15,411 nt of DNA from JAPUDQ01 sp964532145. GTDB taxonomy: Bacteria > Patescibacteriota > Saccharimonadia > Saccharimonadales > Saccharimonadaceae. Each line of letters opens with the position of its first letter. Position 1 is the first letter of the stretch. The notes under the pieces are model-generated. The model made no database searches. It was not told where the DNA came from and worked only from the letters and a program-made list of their open reading frames with translations. A program made the position numbers and the translations under genes. Positions 5,587 through 12,599 of the stretch are shown here, one piece after another. The stretch covers positions 1 to 15,411 of the forward strand of contig CAZHGM010000019.1 in the NCBI GenBank assembly GCA_964532145.1, in the 5' to 3' direction.

Positions 5587-7268
5587 GCACCCAGCGCTTT
5601 TCTGCCGATTTGCACGAGATGTTTTTCGCGGTATCTATTGAACGCGTCTGGATTGAAACCATGTTGTTTGATATAGCTACTAATTCGTTCCGAGCCGATA
5701 AAATGCGGTAACATGACGTAGCTTGCACCGTGTCGGTAGAGTTCGGCGGCTTCGTCATAGCTGTTGGCATGGCAAATAAATGTGGTACGCGGTTCAAAAC
5801 GGTTGATGTATTTGAGCAGTACTTTGTTTGACGCAATGTCTGTCATCATGCTGACAGCCAGGCGGGATTTTCCGGCATTTATTTCTTCTAAAAATTCTTC
5901 ATCGGTAGCATCACCGTAGGCATGCCGGATACCTTGTTCTTCAAGATGCTCGATAATATCCGGGTCATAATCAACCACAAGGTACCGCTGCCGCATATCG
6001 CGAAAAACACGCATGAATTCATGCCCGCCCTTGTGGTATCCGAAAAGAATAATGGGGTACAGCGCGTGTTTTTGACGACGCTCGGATGGCGACTTGCGCT
6101 CAAAAACTCGGAGATAGAGTTCCAGCGTACGGTATAATTCATCGTCGTATTTCATCAGATATGTCGAGCATCCAATAGTGATGAGCGCAACAAGTGTTAT
6201 GACGGCGACGGCCTCACGCTGGATCAAGCCGGTGCTTGCAGCAAAAATAACTAGGATAATTGAGAACTCACTGATTTGGCTGAGATGCAGGGCTGCCTTA
6301 AAACTTGTAAGGCGTGTGTAACCAAGCACTCCAAGGCTGCTCATTACAAAAAGCGGCTTGCCAATCATGACAATACCAGACAACACGAGCGCGGGCAGTA
6401 TACTCTGCTGCATACCGCTAAACGTGAATGTTTCGCCCAATGTGACAAAAAACAGCACGATAAAAAAATCACGAAGCGGTTTTAGTTTTGATGCCATTTC
6501 TGTCGCATAAGGGAGGCCGGCGAGTGAAACACCAGCAAACAGTGCGCCAACTTCGTATGAAAACCCGGTGGCATGAAACAATGTAGCGATGCAAAGGCCC
6601 CACGCGATACTGAACAAAAAGAGTAATTCCTGACTCGCGGCAAAAAACTTTCCGAGTTTGGGCATAACCTTAGCGCCGACGATGTACAGGCCAACCCCCA
6701 GCAGAAGTGCTTTTATGCCCAGAAACGCAAATGCTTCAGCCGAGACGCTGCCGCTGCTTGCTAGCGCCGCGACAACAACGAGCGCAATAGTCGCAATGAC
6801 ATCATCAATCAGAATCACACCAATAGCAATCTGTCCGTACAGCCGCGACAATTCCCGGTTGTCAGATAGCGCCTTGAGGATAATAATCGTGCTACTAAAA
6901 AAGAGGGCCACACCCAGAACAAGGGCAGTTGTATTGGTAAATCCGAGAAGCAAGGATGCGATATGGCCCGAAACACCTACCAGCGCTAGAATTGTCATGG
7001 CCGTCACGAGTGAGACGCGTCCGAGGCTCTTAATGACTCCGGCATTCATGCCAAGGCCGATAATAAACAGCAGGAGTGTAATGCCAATTTCGCTGAATGA
7101 TTCAAAGGCATCCTTTGCATGCACGAGGTTGAGTACGCTTGGCCCCACCAAAATACCTGTAAGGATGTAGCTCATAATAAGCGGCTGTTTAAGCCACCGC
7201 ATAATAAGTGCCATAATCGCAGCAATGGTAATCACAAAGCTGAGCTGGGTAAAGATTGAGTTTTCCAT
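5583..7268 (-). CDS. Kef-type monovalent cation/H+ antiporter (CPA2) with C-terminal TrkA-N domain
   Basis: A 561-residue inner-membrane protein. Residues 1-390 form 12-13 hydrophobic helices with CPA2 features: LTGILVGPSVL (37-46), GITLLLFIIGLGM (62-74), the SSTIIILKALSD crossover (125-136), GQIAIGVILIDDVIAT with the ion-binding pair D155-D156, and HLSQISEFSIIL. The soluble tail (about 405-561) is a Rossmann TrkA-N/RCK domain: YPIILFGYHKGGHEFMRV, then VVDYDPDIIEHLEEQG and YGDATDEEFLEE, which normally binds NAD(H) and gates transport. The glycine motif is GYHKGG rather than GxGxxG. Likely role is K+ or Na+ efflux in exchange for protons. It is transcribed from its own promoter downstream of the VIT-like gene, without an obvious Shine-Dalgarno. 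Confidence 0.9.
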   Translation of the reverse strand: MENSIFTQLSFVITIAAIMALIMRWLKQPLIMSYILTGILVGPSVLNLVHAKDAFESFSEIGITLLLFIIGLGMNAGVIKSLGRVSLVTAMTILALVGVSGHIASLLLGFTNTTALVLGVALFFSSTIIILKALSDNRELSRLYGQIAIGVILIDDVIATIALVVVAALASSGSVSAEAFAFLGIKALLLGVGLYIVGAKVMPKLGKFFAASQELLFLFSIAWGLCIATLFHATGFSYEVGALFAGVSLAGLPYATEMASKLKPLRDFFIVLFFVTLGETFTFSGMQQSILPALVLSGIVMIGKPLFVMSSLGVLGYTRLTSFKAALHLSQISEFSIILVIFAASTGLIQREAVAVITLVALITIGCSTYLMKYDDELYRTLELYLRVFERKSPSERRQKHALYPIILFGYHKGGHEFMRVFRDMRQRYLVVDYDPDIIEHLEEQGIRHAYGDATDEEFLEEINAGKSRLAVSMMTDIASNKVLLKYINRFEPRTTFICHANSYDEAAELYRHGASYVMLPHFIGSERISSYIKQHGFNPDAFNRYREKHLVQIGRKALGA

Positions 7269-7295
7269 ACTGTTTGTTTATTGTGCTCTCGCTTT

Positions 7296-7324
7296 ATTAT
7301 CCCAGACCAACTCCGGAATAGCAA
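7296..7324 (-). promoter_or_regulatory. Promoter of the antiporter gene, TTGCTA-N17-GATAAT
   Basis: Read on the minus strand, TTGCTA (7324-7319) and GATAAT (7301-7296) are 17 bp apart. Initiation at about 7289 gives a leader of about 20 nt. Confidence 0.55.
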
Positions 7325-7329
7325 TCAGG

Positions 7330-7866
7330 CTATAGGGTGGCAATGATATGGGTTGCGACAAATCCAGCTAAGGCACCAATTCCAATCATAATACTGCCCC
7401 CGATTGCCAGCTCGATGCCATCGCTTAATGGACGTGTTTTAAGAAGTGACCCGCGGATAAGCCCGGAAATAAAGAGGATTACTAAACAAGTAGCAATCAT
7501 CATTGAGACGGCAATGTGAAGTGACGGTATAAGCATGAGTGGCAATACTGACAACACACTTATCGACATATAGAGCACAAATTCAATGACTGCGGGCACG
7601 AAGTATTGTCGAAAGCCGTTCGGCATTTCGTGGCCGTCAAGCTCGTCGTAATAGTGCTCTGAGCTGTAGCGGATCGTGGCTGCATTGACGGCGTTGACGA
7701 TGATGCCGACGATTGCGGTTGCAACAAGTACGTTTCGGTTCATTGTTGTGAAACTCAGGCCAGCTACGATTCCGGCAAATATCGCAAAGCCGCCTTCAAG
7801 CCCGTCAATAAATCCGAGCAACTTTTTTTGCGGATGTTCATGCCGAGGGTAGTGTAGATGTTTCAT
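7330..7866 (-). CDS. VIT1/CCC1-like metal transporter family membrane protein
   Basis: A 178-residue integral membrane protein with about five helices. The N-terminal signature LLGFIDGLEGGFAIFAGIVAGLSF followed by VLVATAIVGIIVNAVNAATIRYSSEHYYDE fits the VIT family (iron/manganese vacuolar-type transporters), where a DG in TM1 and an S/A-rich TM2 ending in (G)EY...SE are characteristic. Here NAATIRYSSEHYYDELDGHE replaces the usual SMaaGEYvSvrSE. A longer frame starts at 7893, but the ATG at 7866 avoids overlapping the divergent CorA gene and begins with a hydrophilic His-rich stretch (MKHLHYPRHEHPQKK). The His-rich N-terminus may bind metal. Export of Fe2+ or Mn2+ from the cytosol is the family expectation; the acidic domain between TM2 and TM3 of larger members is reduced to a short DELDGHE loop. 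Confidence 0.75.
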   Translation of the reverse strand: MKHLHYPRHEHPQKKLLGFIDGLEGGFAIFAGIVAGLSFTTMNRNVLVATAIVGIIVNAVNAATIRYSSEHYYDELDGHEMPNGFRQYFVPAVIEFVLYMSISVLSVLPLMLIPSLHIAVSMMIATCLVILFISGLIRGSLLKTRPLSDGIELAIGGSIMIGIGALAGFVATHIIATL

Positions 7867-7872
7867 AAAAGC

Positions 7873-7878
7873 TATACT
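7873..7878 (+). promoter_or_regulatory. -10 box of corA (leaderless)
   Basis: TATACT ends 8 nt before ATG 7886, so initiation falls at or next to the start codon. The same few bases must hold the promoter for the divergent VIT-like gene (start 7866), for example CATACT read at 7888-7883 on the minus strand, so the two promoters overlap. Confidence 0.55.
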
Positions 7879-7885
7879 GAGCAGT

Positions 7886-8815
7886 ATGATCACATATTAC
7901 TACAAAAATATTCGATCGAAAAAACTAACGGTACTGAATCAGTTTAAGAGCGGGGCCTGGGTATGCGTTGAATCACCAACGATTGAGGAGATCCAGTATC
8001 TTACGGATACGTTTCAACTTGATGCTGGGACAATGAACGATATTCTTGACGAAGATGAAATGCCACGGCTTGATAATGAAGGGGATCTGACCTATATTTT
8101 TGTGCGCTATGCCTACACTGACGAACATAATGAGCTAACCACCGCACCACTTCTTTTTGTGATCGGCAAAGATACATTTATTACGGTAGCCCTTAAACAA
8201 CTTCCTCGCTTACAGCGATTCATTGAGGGCAAAATCGATATCTCGACAACTCAGCGCACGAAATTGTTTTTGCAAATCATGGACCAAATCGTTGACCAGT
8301 ATGAGCTTTTTATTAACAATATTTCCAGGCAGATTAAGATCATTCGCACTCGGTTGCGGTCGCAAGATGTCAACAACGAGGACTTCATAGATTTTGTGGT
8401 GATTGAGGATGAGCTGAACGAGTTTCTTGCGGCGATGCTACCGACAACTGCGATTTTGCGGCGGCTGATGCTTGGCAGGCATATACCTCTGTTCGCGGAT
8501 GATGAGGATTTGGTTGAAGATTTGTTGCTCAATAACGAACAGTCGATCGAGGGGTGCCGGAGCAATGTCAAAAGCATTGTTAATATCCGGGAAGCGTACG
8601 CAACAATTACGAGTAACAACCTGAACCGCACCATGAAAATATTGACGGCGGCGACGATGTTGATCGCGTTGCCAAATGTGTTTTTCGGGATGTATGGTAT
8701 GAATGTTGAACTGCCGTTTCAGCGGAGCTTGTGGGCATATGGGTTTGTTATCGGTGTGACGCTGCTCACAATGCTTGCGGTTGTCCTCATTGCCCGACGC
8801 AAAAAAATATTTTAA
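7886..8815 (+). CDS. corA: CorA-type magnesium/divalent cation channel
   Basis: A 309-residue CorA family protein. The N-terminal cytosolic alpha/beta domain (1-~130) carries WVCVESPTIEEIQYL and the FVRYAY strand; a long stalk helix (about 130-245) is visible as EGKIDISTTQRTKLFLQIMDQIVDQYELF onward. At the C-terminus TM1 ends in the hallmark GMYGMN (268-273), the selectivity filter at the pore mouth, followed by the short loop VELPFQRS and TM2, then the basic tail RRKKIF. Length and order are normal. CorA works as a homopentamer for Mg2+ (or Co2+/Ni2+) uptake. It is divergently transcribed from the VIT-like transporter with 19 bases between starts, suggesting joint metal control. Confidence 0.93.
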   Translation: MITYYYKNIRSKKLTVLNQFKSGAWVCVESPTIEEIQYLTDTFQLDAGTMNDILDEDEMPRLDNEGDLTYIFVRYAYTDEHNELTTAPLLFVIGKDTFITVALKQLPRLQRFIEGKIDISTTQRTKLFLQIMDQIVDQYELFINNISRQIKIIRTRLRSQDVNNEDFIDFVVIEDELNEFLAAMLPTTAILRRLMLGRHIPLFADDEDLVEDLLLNNEQSIEGCRSNVKSIVNIREAYATITSNNLNRTMKILTAATMLIALPNVFFGMYGMNVELPFQRSLWAYGFVIGVTLLTMLAVVLIARRKKIF

Positions 8816-8837
8816 TACGCTTATATGCATAATCCTC

Positions 8838-8869
8838 TTGACGGCATTACAGCTGCTCGCTACTATAAT
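8838..8869 (+). promoter_or_regulatory. Promoter of the 30-aa peptide gene
   Basis: TTGACG (8838-8843) is followed by TACTAT (8861-8866, spacer 17) or the perfect TATAAT (8864-8869, spacer 20). Initiation is predicted at about 8873-8876, inside the TACGTATTAC motif that follows. Confidence 0.55.
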
Positions 8870-8870
8870 G

Positions 8871-8880
8871 TACGTATTAC
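8871..8880 (+). promoter_or_regulatory. Possible AbrB-family operator half-site
   Basis: TACGTATTAC repeats ten bases of the palindrome arm at 1978-1987. It sits directly downstream of the -10 over the likely start of transcription, where a bound repressor would block initiation. The second arm is not conserved here (ATATATGTG follows). Confidence 0.45.
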
Positions 8881-8915
8881 ATATATGTGAGACAAAACAA
8901 AAAGGAGAAAAATCT

Positions 8916-9008
8916 ATGTCAATCGAGATTGTAAAGCGTGCTTCGCGTGCAGTTCGTGTCGATGTTGCGGTTGTCAAATCAGAGTGGCAGCAGTTTATTG
9001 CGCAGTAG
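8916..9008 (+). CDS. 30-aa peptide gene with strong Shine-Dalgarno
   Basis: ATG 8916 is preceded by AAAGGAG (8900-8906), the best ribosome site in the window, and the gene has a good promoter of its own. The peptide (begins MSIEIVKRASRAVRVDVAVV, ends KSEWQQFIAQ) is soluble, basic and alternates like a beta strand followed by a short helix. It faintly resembles the first ~30 residues of trigger factor, so it could be the remnant of a longer gene cut off by its neighbour, but this is a weak impression. A longer in-frame reading from 8775 would start inside corA and is unlikely. Its last 14 nt overlap the end of the convergent DsbA-like gene. Function unknown. Confidence 0.55.
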   Translation: MSIEIVKRASRAVRVDVAVVKSEWQQFIAQ

Positions 9009-9696
9009 GAACTGTACCGCCGGAGGCTTTAATGGCCGCTTCAATCGCGTCGGATAGTTTCTGGCCATTGCCCTGCATGACATCAGATGTTATGTCAGCA
9101 GAAATCTTGGTCTTGTTAAGATAGAGCGTGGGCGTGGAGTCAACACCTAGTTTCAAACCGAGTGCACGGTCAAAATTAATCTTATTACCCACTGCTTTGC
9201 TACTGATGTCAGCTTTGTACGTCTCAATCGTAAGGCCAATTTCCTTGGCGTATTGCTCAAATTTCGTTTGCCGCTGTTCGGCAGAAAGGCTGTTCCATGT
9301 ATCGCGCGTTTCATATAATTTGTCATGCATCTCCCAATATTTGCCTTGCTGGCCGGCTGCCTCGGCTGCTGCTGACGCTGCATAAGCGTGGGGATGAATT
9401 GATGTAAGCGGGAAATTACGGAACACAAAACGAACTGAATCTTTGTACTGCTCACTGATAGTCTTAAGTTTCGCGTAAGCAGCACCACAGCCTGGGCATT
9501 GGAAATCGCCGTATTCCCATAAGGTTACTTTGGCATCTTTGTTACCAAACACACGATCATTAATCTCGTGGTCTGTAACGACTGCAAATGGATCAACCGC
9601 ATCGACACTCACTTTATCTTTGCTCGATACAAACACTAGACCGGCAATGATCCCGGCACACAGTACACCAAATATTATCCAACGATTCTTATCCAT
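8995..9696 (-). CDS. Membrane-anchored DsbA-family thiol:disulfide oxidoreductase
   Basis: A 233-residue protein with an N-terminal membrane anchor (about 5-24, RWIIFGVLCAGIIAGLVFV) and a thioredoxin-fold DsbA domain outside. The active site is C67-P-G-C70 in YGDFQCPGCGAAY, and the cis-proline loop is GVDSTPTLYLN. Between them lies the helical insertion typical of the Thioredoxin_4/DsbA-like group (YWEMHDKLYETRDTWNSLS). It should introduce disulfides into exported proteins; nearby exported products with Cys pairs (the TSP3-repeat PBP, the protein at 13424) are plausible clients. GGAGGAG just before the ATG is its ribosome site, and a minus-strand TATACT (9728-9723) its -10. Confidence 0.9.
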   Translation of the reverse strand: MDKNRWIIFGVLCAGIIAGLVFVSSKDKVSVDAVDPFAVVTDHEINDRVFGNKDAKVTLWEYGDFQCPGCGAAYAKLKTISEQYKDSVRFVFRNFPLTSIHPHAYAASAAAEAAGQQGKYWEMHDKLYETRDTWNSLSAEQRQTKFEQYAKEIGLTIETYKADISSKAVGNKINFDRALGLKLGVDSTPTLYLNKTKISADITSDVMQGNGQKLSDAIEAAIKASGGTVPTAQ

Positions 9697-9722
9697 GCTC
9701 CTCCTTCGATAGCTATGACTCT

Positions 9723-9728
9723 AGTATA
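9723..9728 (-). promoter_or_regulatory. -10 box of the DsbA-like gene
   Basis: Minus-strand TATACT, about 27 nt before the ATG at 9696; the leader of about 20 nt carries GGAGGAG. No clear -35. Confidence 0.5.
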
Positions 9729-9775
9729 GCGCAGATTAACTCATAGCTGCCAGCACCTGGCAATGTACGACGAGA

Positions 9776-9784
9776 TGCTATAGT
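9776..9784 (+). promoter_or_regulatory. Extended -10 promoter of the CBS gene (leaderless)
   Basis: TGCTATAGT is TG-n-TATAGT. The hexamer ends 8 nt before ATG 9792, giving a leader of about one base. Confidence 0.55.
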
Positions 9785-9791
9785 AATACAC

Positions 9792-10625
9792 ATGACGGCT
9801 ATGCTTTGGGGGATAAGTGGCTTTTTGGGGATTGCGGCTGTTTTTTTATTGTCGATTACGATACCATTTGCGTGGCGCCGCGAACGTGCTGCGCGGGCAC
9901 TGAGCTTGGCCGTTATCACGGCGGTGATCACGGCCGTTAGTATTACTTCGTATGATGCACTTTGGGGGAGCGCCCTGGCGTGGGGTATGGCAGCGGCTGC
10001 ACTGTACAGTTCACAGCAGCGAATGATTCATCGCCTCGCTCAAAAGATATGGATGCGCTATCGTTTGCAAATTCACCGGTGGTGCGCCGTCACGCAGTTA
10101 CGGTGGCTTGAATGGTTTTCTGCATCAGATGGGCTTGTCGAGCATATCGCGATATCAAGCCGAAGCGATGTCTTGCATGGCCTCATGGATTCTTTGCACA
10201 TCACCACAGCGCAAAAACATCGTATTCAGGCAGTTCTTGAGTTTGATGACATGGCGATAACCAGCTTCGCACGACCGTTACAGACAACAAAAACGGTGCG
10301 GATTACTGACACTATCGGACCATTGTTGTTGGATGAGCTGCATCGTGCCAAGCAGCCGACCTATGTTGTCCTTGATGAGAATGACGAAGTTGTTGGCACG
10401 ATTCGGCATGATGTCATAATGAATGCATCACAGCATACTAGTGATATAGCATCGTTGACCCAGCCGCACCTGCTGCGGGTTTCTCCTCATACCGGTATTG
10501 ATGAAGTGATCGAGTGCATGCTTTCAGACGCGATATGGCTTGCATTAATTGATGACGGCGAGAATGTGCAGGTCATAATGCTGCATGACATCCTCGGATA
10601 TCTCTTGGGCAAACAGGGGCGCTAG
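9792..10625 (+). CDS. Membrane protein with CBS domain pair, CNNM/CorC-like
   Basis: A 277-residue protein. Two or three N-terminal TM helices (about 3-27, 37-54 and 57-72) are followed by a basic cytosolic helix and then a Bateman module: RIQAVLEFDDMAITSFARPLQTTKTVRITDTIGPLLLDELHRAKQPTYVVLDENDEVVGTIRHDVIM (about 138-205) is CBS1, and LLRVSPHTGIDEVIECMLSDAIWLALIDDGENVQVIMLHDILGYLL (about 224-272) is CBS2. The lead-in AVLEFDDMAITSFARP parallels ILEFGDxxVxxVMxPR of HlyC/CorC/CNNM proteins. Those have a larger DUF21 membrane domain and a C-terminal CorC domain, both absent here. Adenine-nucleotide sensing tied to ion transport is the family expectation; this short version may be a regulatory subunit. 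The aspS promoter lies partly in its 3' end. Confidence 0.7.
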   Translation: MTAMLWGISGFLGIAAVFLLSITIPFAWRRERAARALSLAVITAVITAVSITSYDALWGSALAWGMAAAALYSSQQRMIHRLAQKIWMRYRLQIHRWCAVTQLRWLEWFSASDGLVEHIAISSRSDVLHGLMDSLHITTAQKHRIQAVLEFDDMAITSFARPLQTTKTVRITDTIGPLLLDELHRAKQPTYVVLDENDEVVGTIRHDVIMNASQHTSDIASLTQPHLLRVSPHTGIDEVIECMLSDAIWLALIDDGENVQVIMLHDILGYLLGKQGR

Positions 10626-10633
10626 GGTATACT
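10605..10633 (+). promoter_or_regulatory. aspS promoter, TTGGGC-N17-TATACT
   Basis: TTGGGC (10605-10610) and TATACT (10628-10633) are separated by 17 bp. Initiation at about 10640 leaves a 15-nt leader containing GAAAGAGG (10641-10648) as the ribosome site for ATG 10655. Confidence 0.65.
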
Positions 10634-10654
10634 GGTACCCGAAAGAGGTATAGT

Positions 10655-11968
10655 ATGGATCGAATTTTATCGCGAGATGTCAAAGACCATATCGGTCAAT
10701 CTATCATGATGCAAGGCTGGCTGCACAAAAAACGCTTTCTTGGCGGGCTTAATTTTATTGCGCTGCGTGATAGAGGAGGCCTGACGCAGGCGCTGATAGC
10801 TGACAAAGACGAGTTGGAAAAACTGCGCGGCATGCAGATTGGTACCGTATTGCAGCTTAAGGGCGATGTTGTCGCCGACGAGCGAGCACCAGGCGGAGCA
10901 GAGTTGCATGACGTTACTATTGAGGTACTGACGCCAGTGACTGACGAGCCGCCGATCGAGATCGACAAGCCAATCAGCCACAAATCAGAACACCTTGACA
11001 CACTATTTGACCATCGTGTTCTAACTATTCGTAACCTAAGCGAACAAAAAATCTTCAAAATCCGCAATGCGCTCGTACGTGGTATCCGCAACTACCTGTA
11101 TGAGCATGACTTTACAGAAATCGACACCCCCAAACTGCTTGGCAAGCCAACCGAAGGTGGCGCTGAAGTGTTCATGCTTGATTATTTTGGTCAACAGGCA
11201 TGTTTGGCGCAAAGTCCTCAGCTGTACAAACAAATCATGGTAGGAGCATTTGAGCGCGTCTTTGAAATCGGTCACGCGTATAGGGCGGAGCCAAGTGCCA
11301 CAACGCGGCATATGACTGAGCTCACGATGCTTGATATCGAGATGGGATTTGTGCGTGATCATGACGAGGTTATGAGTCTTGTTGGTGATATGACAATGCA
11401 TGTGGTTGCGGGTGTATACGATACGATGAGTGATGATTTACGAGCACTGAATGCCCCTGAGCTGAAATTGCCTGCCGACGGGGTGATTCCATGCTTTACT
11501 ATCGCTGAGATTCACGATATGTACACCAAGGCAACCAAGAGGGACACCACCTCTGAAAAAGACCTAATCCCAGACGAAGAACGCTGGATTGCCGACTATG
11601 CGAGAAAAGAGCTCGGTAGTGATTTCGTGTACGCGCGTGATTTTCCACGAGAGGCAGGCAAATTCTATCATCGTTTTAAAGACGACGGCACGGTCGCGTG
11701 GGCTGATCTCCTGTATCGCGGCCTAGAAATTGCTACGGTTCCGCTTCGTGAAAACAACCACGCAAAAATGGTCGAGCAAATGACGGCCGCTGGCCTCGAT
11801 GTGAACGCTGAAGGCTTCAAATACTACTTGCAGGCGTTCCAGTACGGCTTGCCGCAACATGGCGGTTGCGGATTCGGGATTGACCGGCTGGTACAAAAGA
11901 CTATCGGGCTTAGCAACGTCAAAGAAGCGACGCTTTTCCCGCGTGACATCAACCGGCTCACGCCGTAA
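10655..11968 (+). CDS. aspS: Aspartyl-tRNA synthetase, archaeal type, probably non-discriminating
   Basis: A 437-residue class IIb synthetase that charges tRNA with aspartate. The OB-fold anticodon domain (1-~100, QGWLHKKRFLGGLNFIALRDRGG) is followed by the catalytic domain: motif 1 around 142-160, motif 2 FEIGHAYRAE (203-212) with TTRHMTELTMLDIEMGF, and motif 3 GGCGFGIDRL (403-412) with the LFPRDINRLTP end. It lacks the GAD insertion of the ~590-residue bacterial enzyme, so it is the AspRS2/archaeal form. H24 and P79 stand where, as I recall from archaeal enzymes, non-discriminating AspRS carry His and Pro instead of Trp and Lys. If so, it also makes Asp-tRNA(Asn) for GatCAB to amidate. A weak hairpin (11954-11965) followed by TTTT may terminate it. 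Confidence 0.93.
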   Translation: MDRILSRDVKDHIGQSIMMQGWLHKKRFLGGLNFIALRDRGGLTQALIADKDELEKLRGMQIGTVLQLKGDVVADERAPGGAELHDVTIEVLTPVTDEPPIEIDKPISHKSEHLDTLFDHRVLTIRNLSEQKIFKIRNALVRGIRNYLYEHDFTEIDTPKLLGKPTEGGAEVFMLDYFGQQACLAQSPQLYKQIMVGAFERVFEIGHAYRAEPSATTRHMTELTMLDIEMGFVRDHDEVMSLVGDMTMHVVAGVYDTMSDDLRALNAPELKLPADGVIPCFTIAEIHDMYTKATKRDTTSEKDLIPDEERWIADYARKELGSDFVYARDFPREAGKFYHRFKDDGTVAWADLLYRGLEIATVPLRENNHAKMVEQMTAAGLDVNAEGFKYYLQAFQYGLPQHGGCGFGIDRLVQKTIGLSNVKEATLFPRDINRLTP

Positions 11969-12009
11969 TATTTTGTAACCTACCTCATATTTTCAGGCGA
12001 GCTATGTAG

Positions 12010-12015
12010 TACAAT
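12010..12015 (+). promoter_or_regulatory. -10 box for the membrane protein at 12041
   Basis: TACAAT, with initiation predicted at about 12022. AGGGGG (12030-12035) then provides the ribosome site five bases before ATG 12041. No clear -35. Confidence 0.45.
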
Positions 12016-12040
12016 AAAATTAACTAAATAGGGGGAAATT

Positions 12041-12592
12041 ATGGATTTTGGGAAAAAGAAAGCCGCCGATGTCAACGCCGAACCGTCGACAATCGCAGCT
12101 GAACCTCGACAGACGACAGTCATCAAAAAATCACGCAGTGCGTGGTCGACAGTAGCGTTTTTCTTTTTATTGCTGTTGCTGATAGCACTCGGGGCAATTG
12201 CCTGGATGTACTTCATGTGGCAGGATTCTCAAAACCAAGCAGCTTCAAGCAAAACCGAATTAACCTCGGCTCAAGCCACTATCTCAAGCCTGCGTGAAAA
12301 AATAGCTACATCGAACGGCGAAGCAAGTGCGCAGGCACAAACACCAGTAAATGACGAAGCTGATATTAAAACAGCTGCCAAAAATTATAATGACTCACTG
12401 GCAAATCCTTTTAAGAACCCCAAGATCGAGGTAGCGAAAAAGGATGGGTCGCAGGCAATTGCAATGGTGAGTGAGGGCGTCGCCGGTTACAAGCTGTATC
12501 TCAAGAAAGTTAACGATACGTGGATGGTGGTGTATTCAGGCCAGAATGTTCCACCCGCCGAGATCGTCAAGCAGTTTGATATAAAGCTATAG
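12041..12592 (+). CDS. Single-pass membrane protein with coiled coil and NTF2-like outer domain
   Basis: No named family recognised. The 183 residues comprise a cytosolic Lys/Ala-rich head (1-33), one TM helix (about 35-60, WSTVAFFFLLLLLIALGAIA), a heptad-like linker (66-92, SKTELTSAQATISSLREKI) and a small alpha/beta domain (105-183). In that domain the helix DIKTAAKNYNDSLANPF and the strands KIEVAKKDGSQAIAMVSE, KLYLKKVNDTWMVVYSG resemble the NTF2/SnoaL-like domains found in many small lipoprotein-like CPR proteins. Topology is N-in. It starts after AGGGGG and ends 7 nt before the mutY-like gene. Confidence 0.75.
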   Translation: MDFGKKKAADVNAEPSTIAAEPRQTTVIKKSRSAWSTVAFFFLLLLLIALGAIAWMYFMWQDSQNQAASSKTELTSAQATISSLREKIATSNGEASAQAQTPVNDEADIKTAAKNYNDSLANPFKNPKIEVAKKDGSQAIAMVSEGVAGYKLYLKKVNDTWMVVYSGQNVPPAEIVKQFDIKL

Positions 12593-12599
12593 CATACGC

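Noticed and set aside
6658..7170. A 170-codon plus-strand frame inside the antiporter gene
   Set aside because: It lies antisense to well-conserved Kef helices, has Thr/Ser/Arg-rich shadow composition and no ribosome site or promoter.
8438..8977. A 179-codon minus-strand frame over the end of corA and the peptide gene promoter
   Set aside because: It is antisense to the corA stalk and TM region; composition is shadow-like (HRRRRQYF, many His/Arg) with no start signals.
8775..9008. A 77-codon version of the peptide gene starting inside corA
   Set aside because: The added hydrophobic part overlaps the CorA TM2 codons and the promoter of the small gene; AAAGGAG clearly marks ATG 8916.
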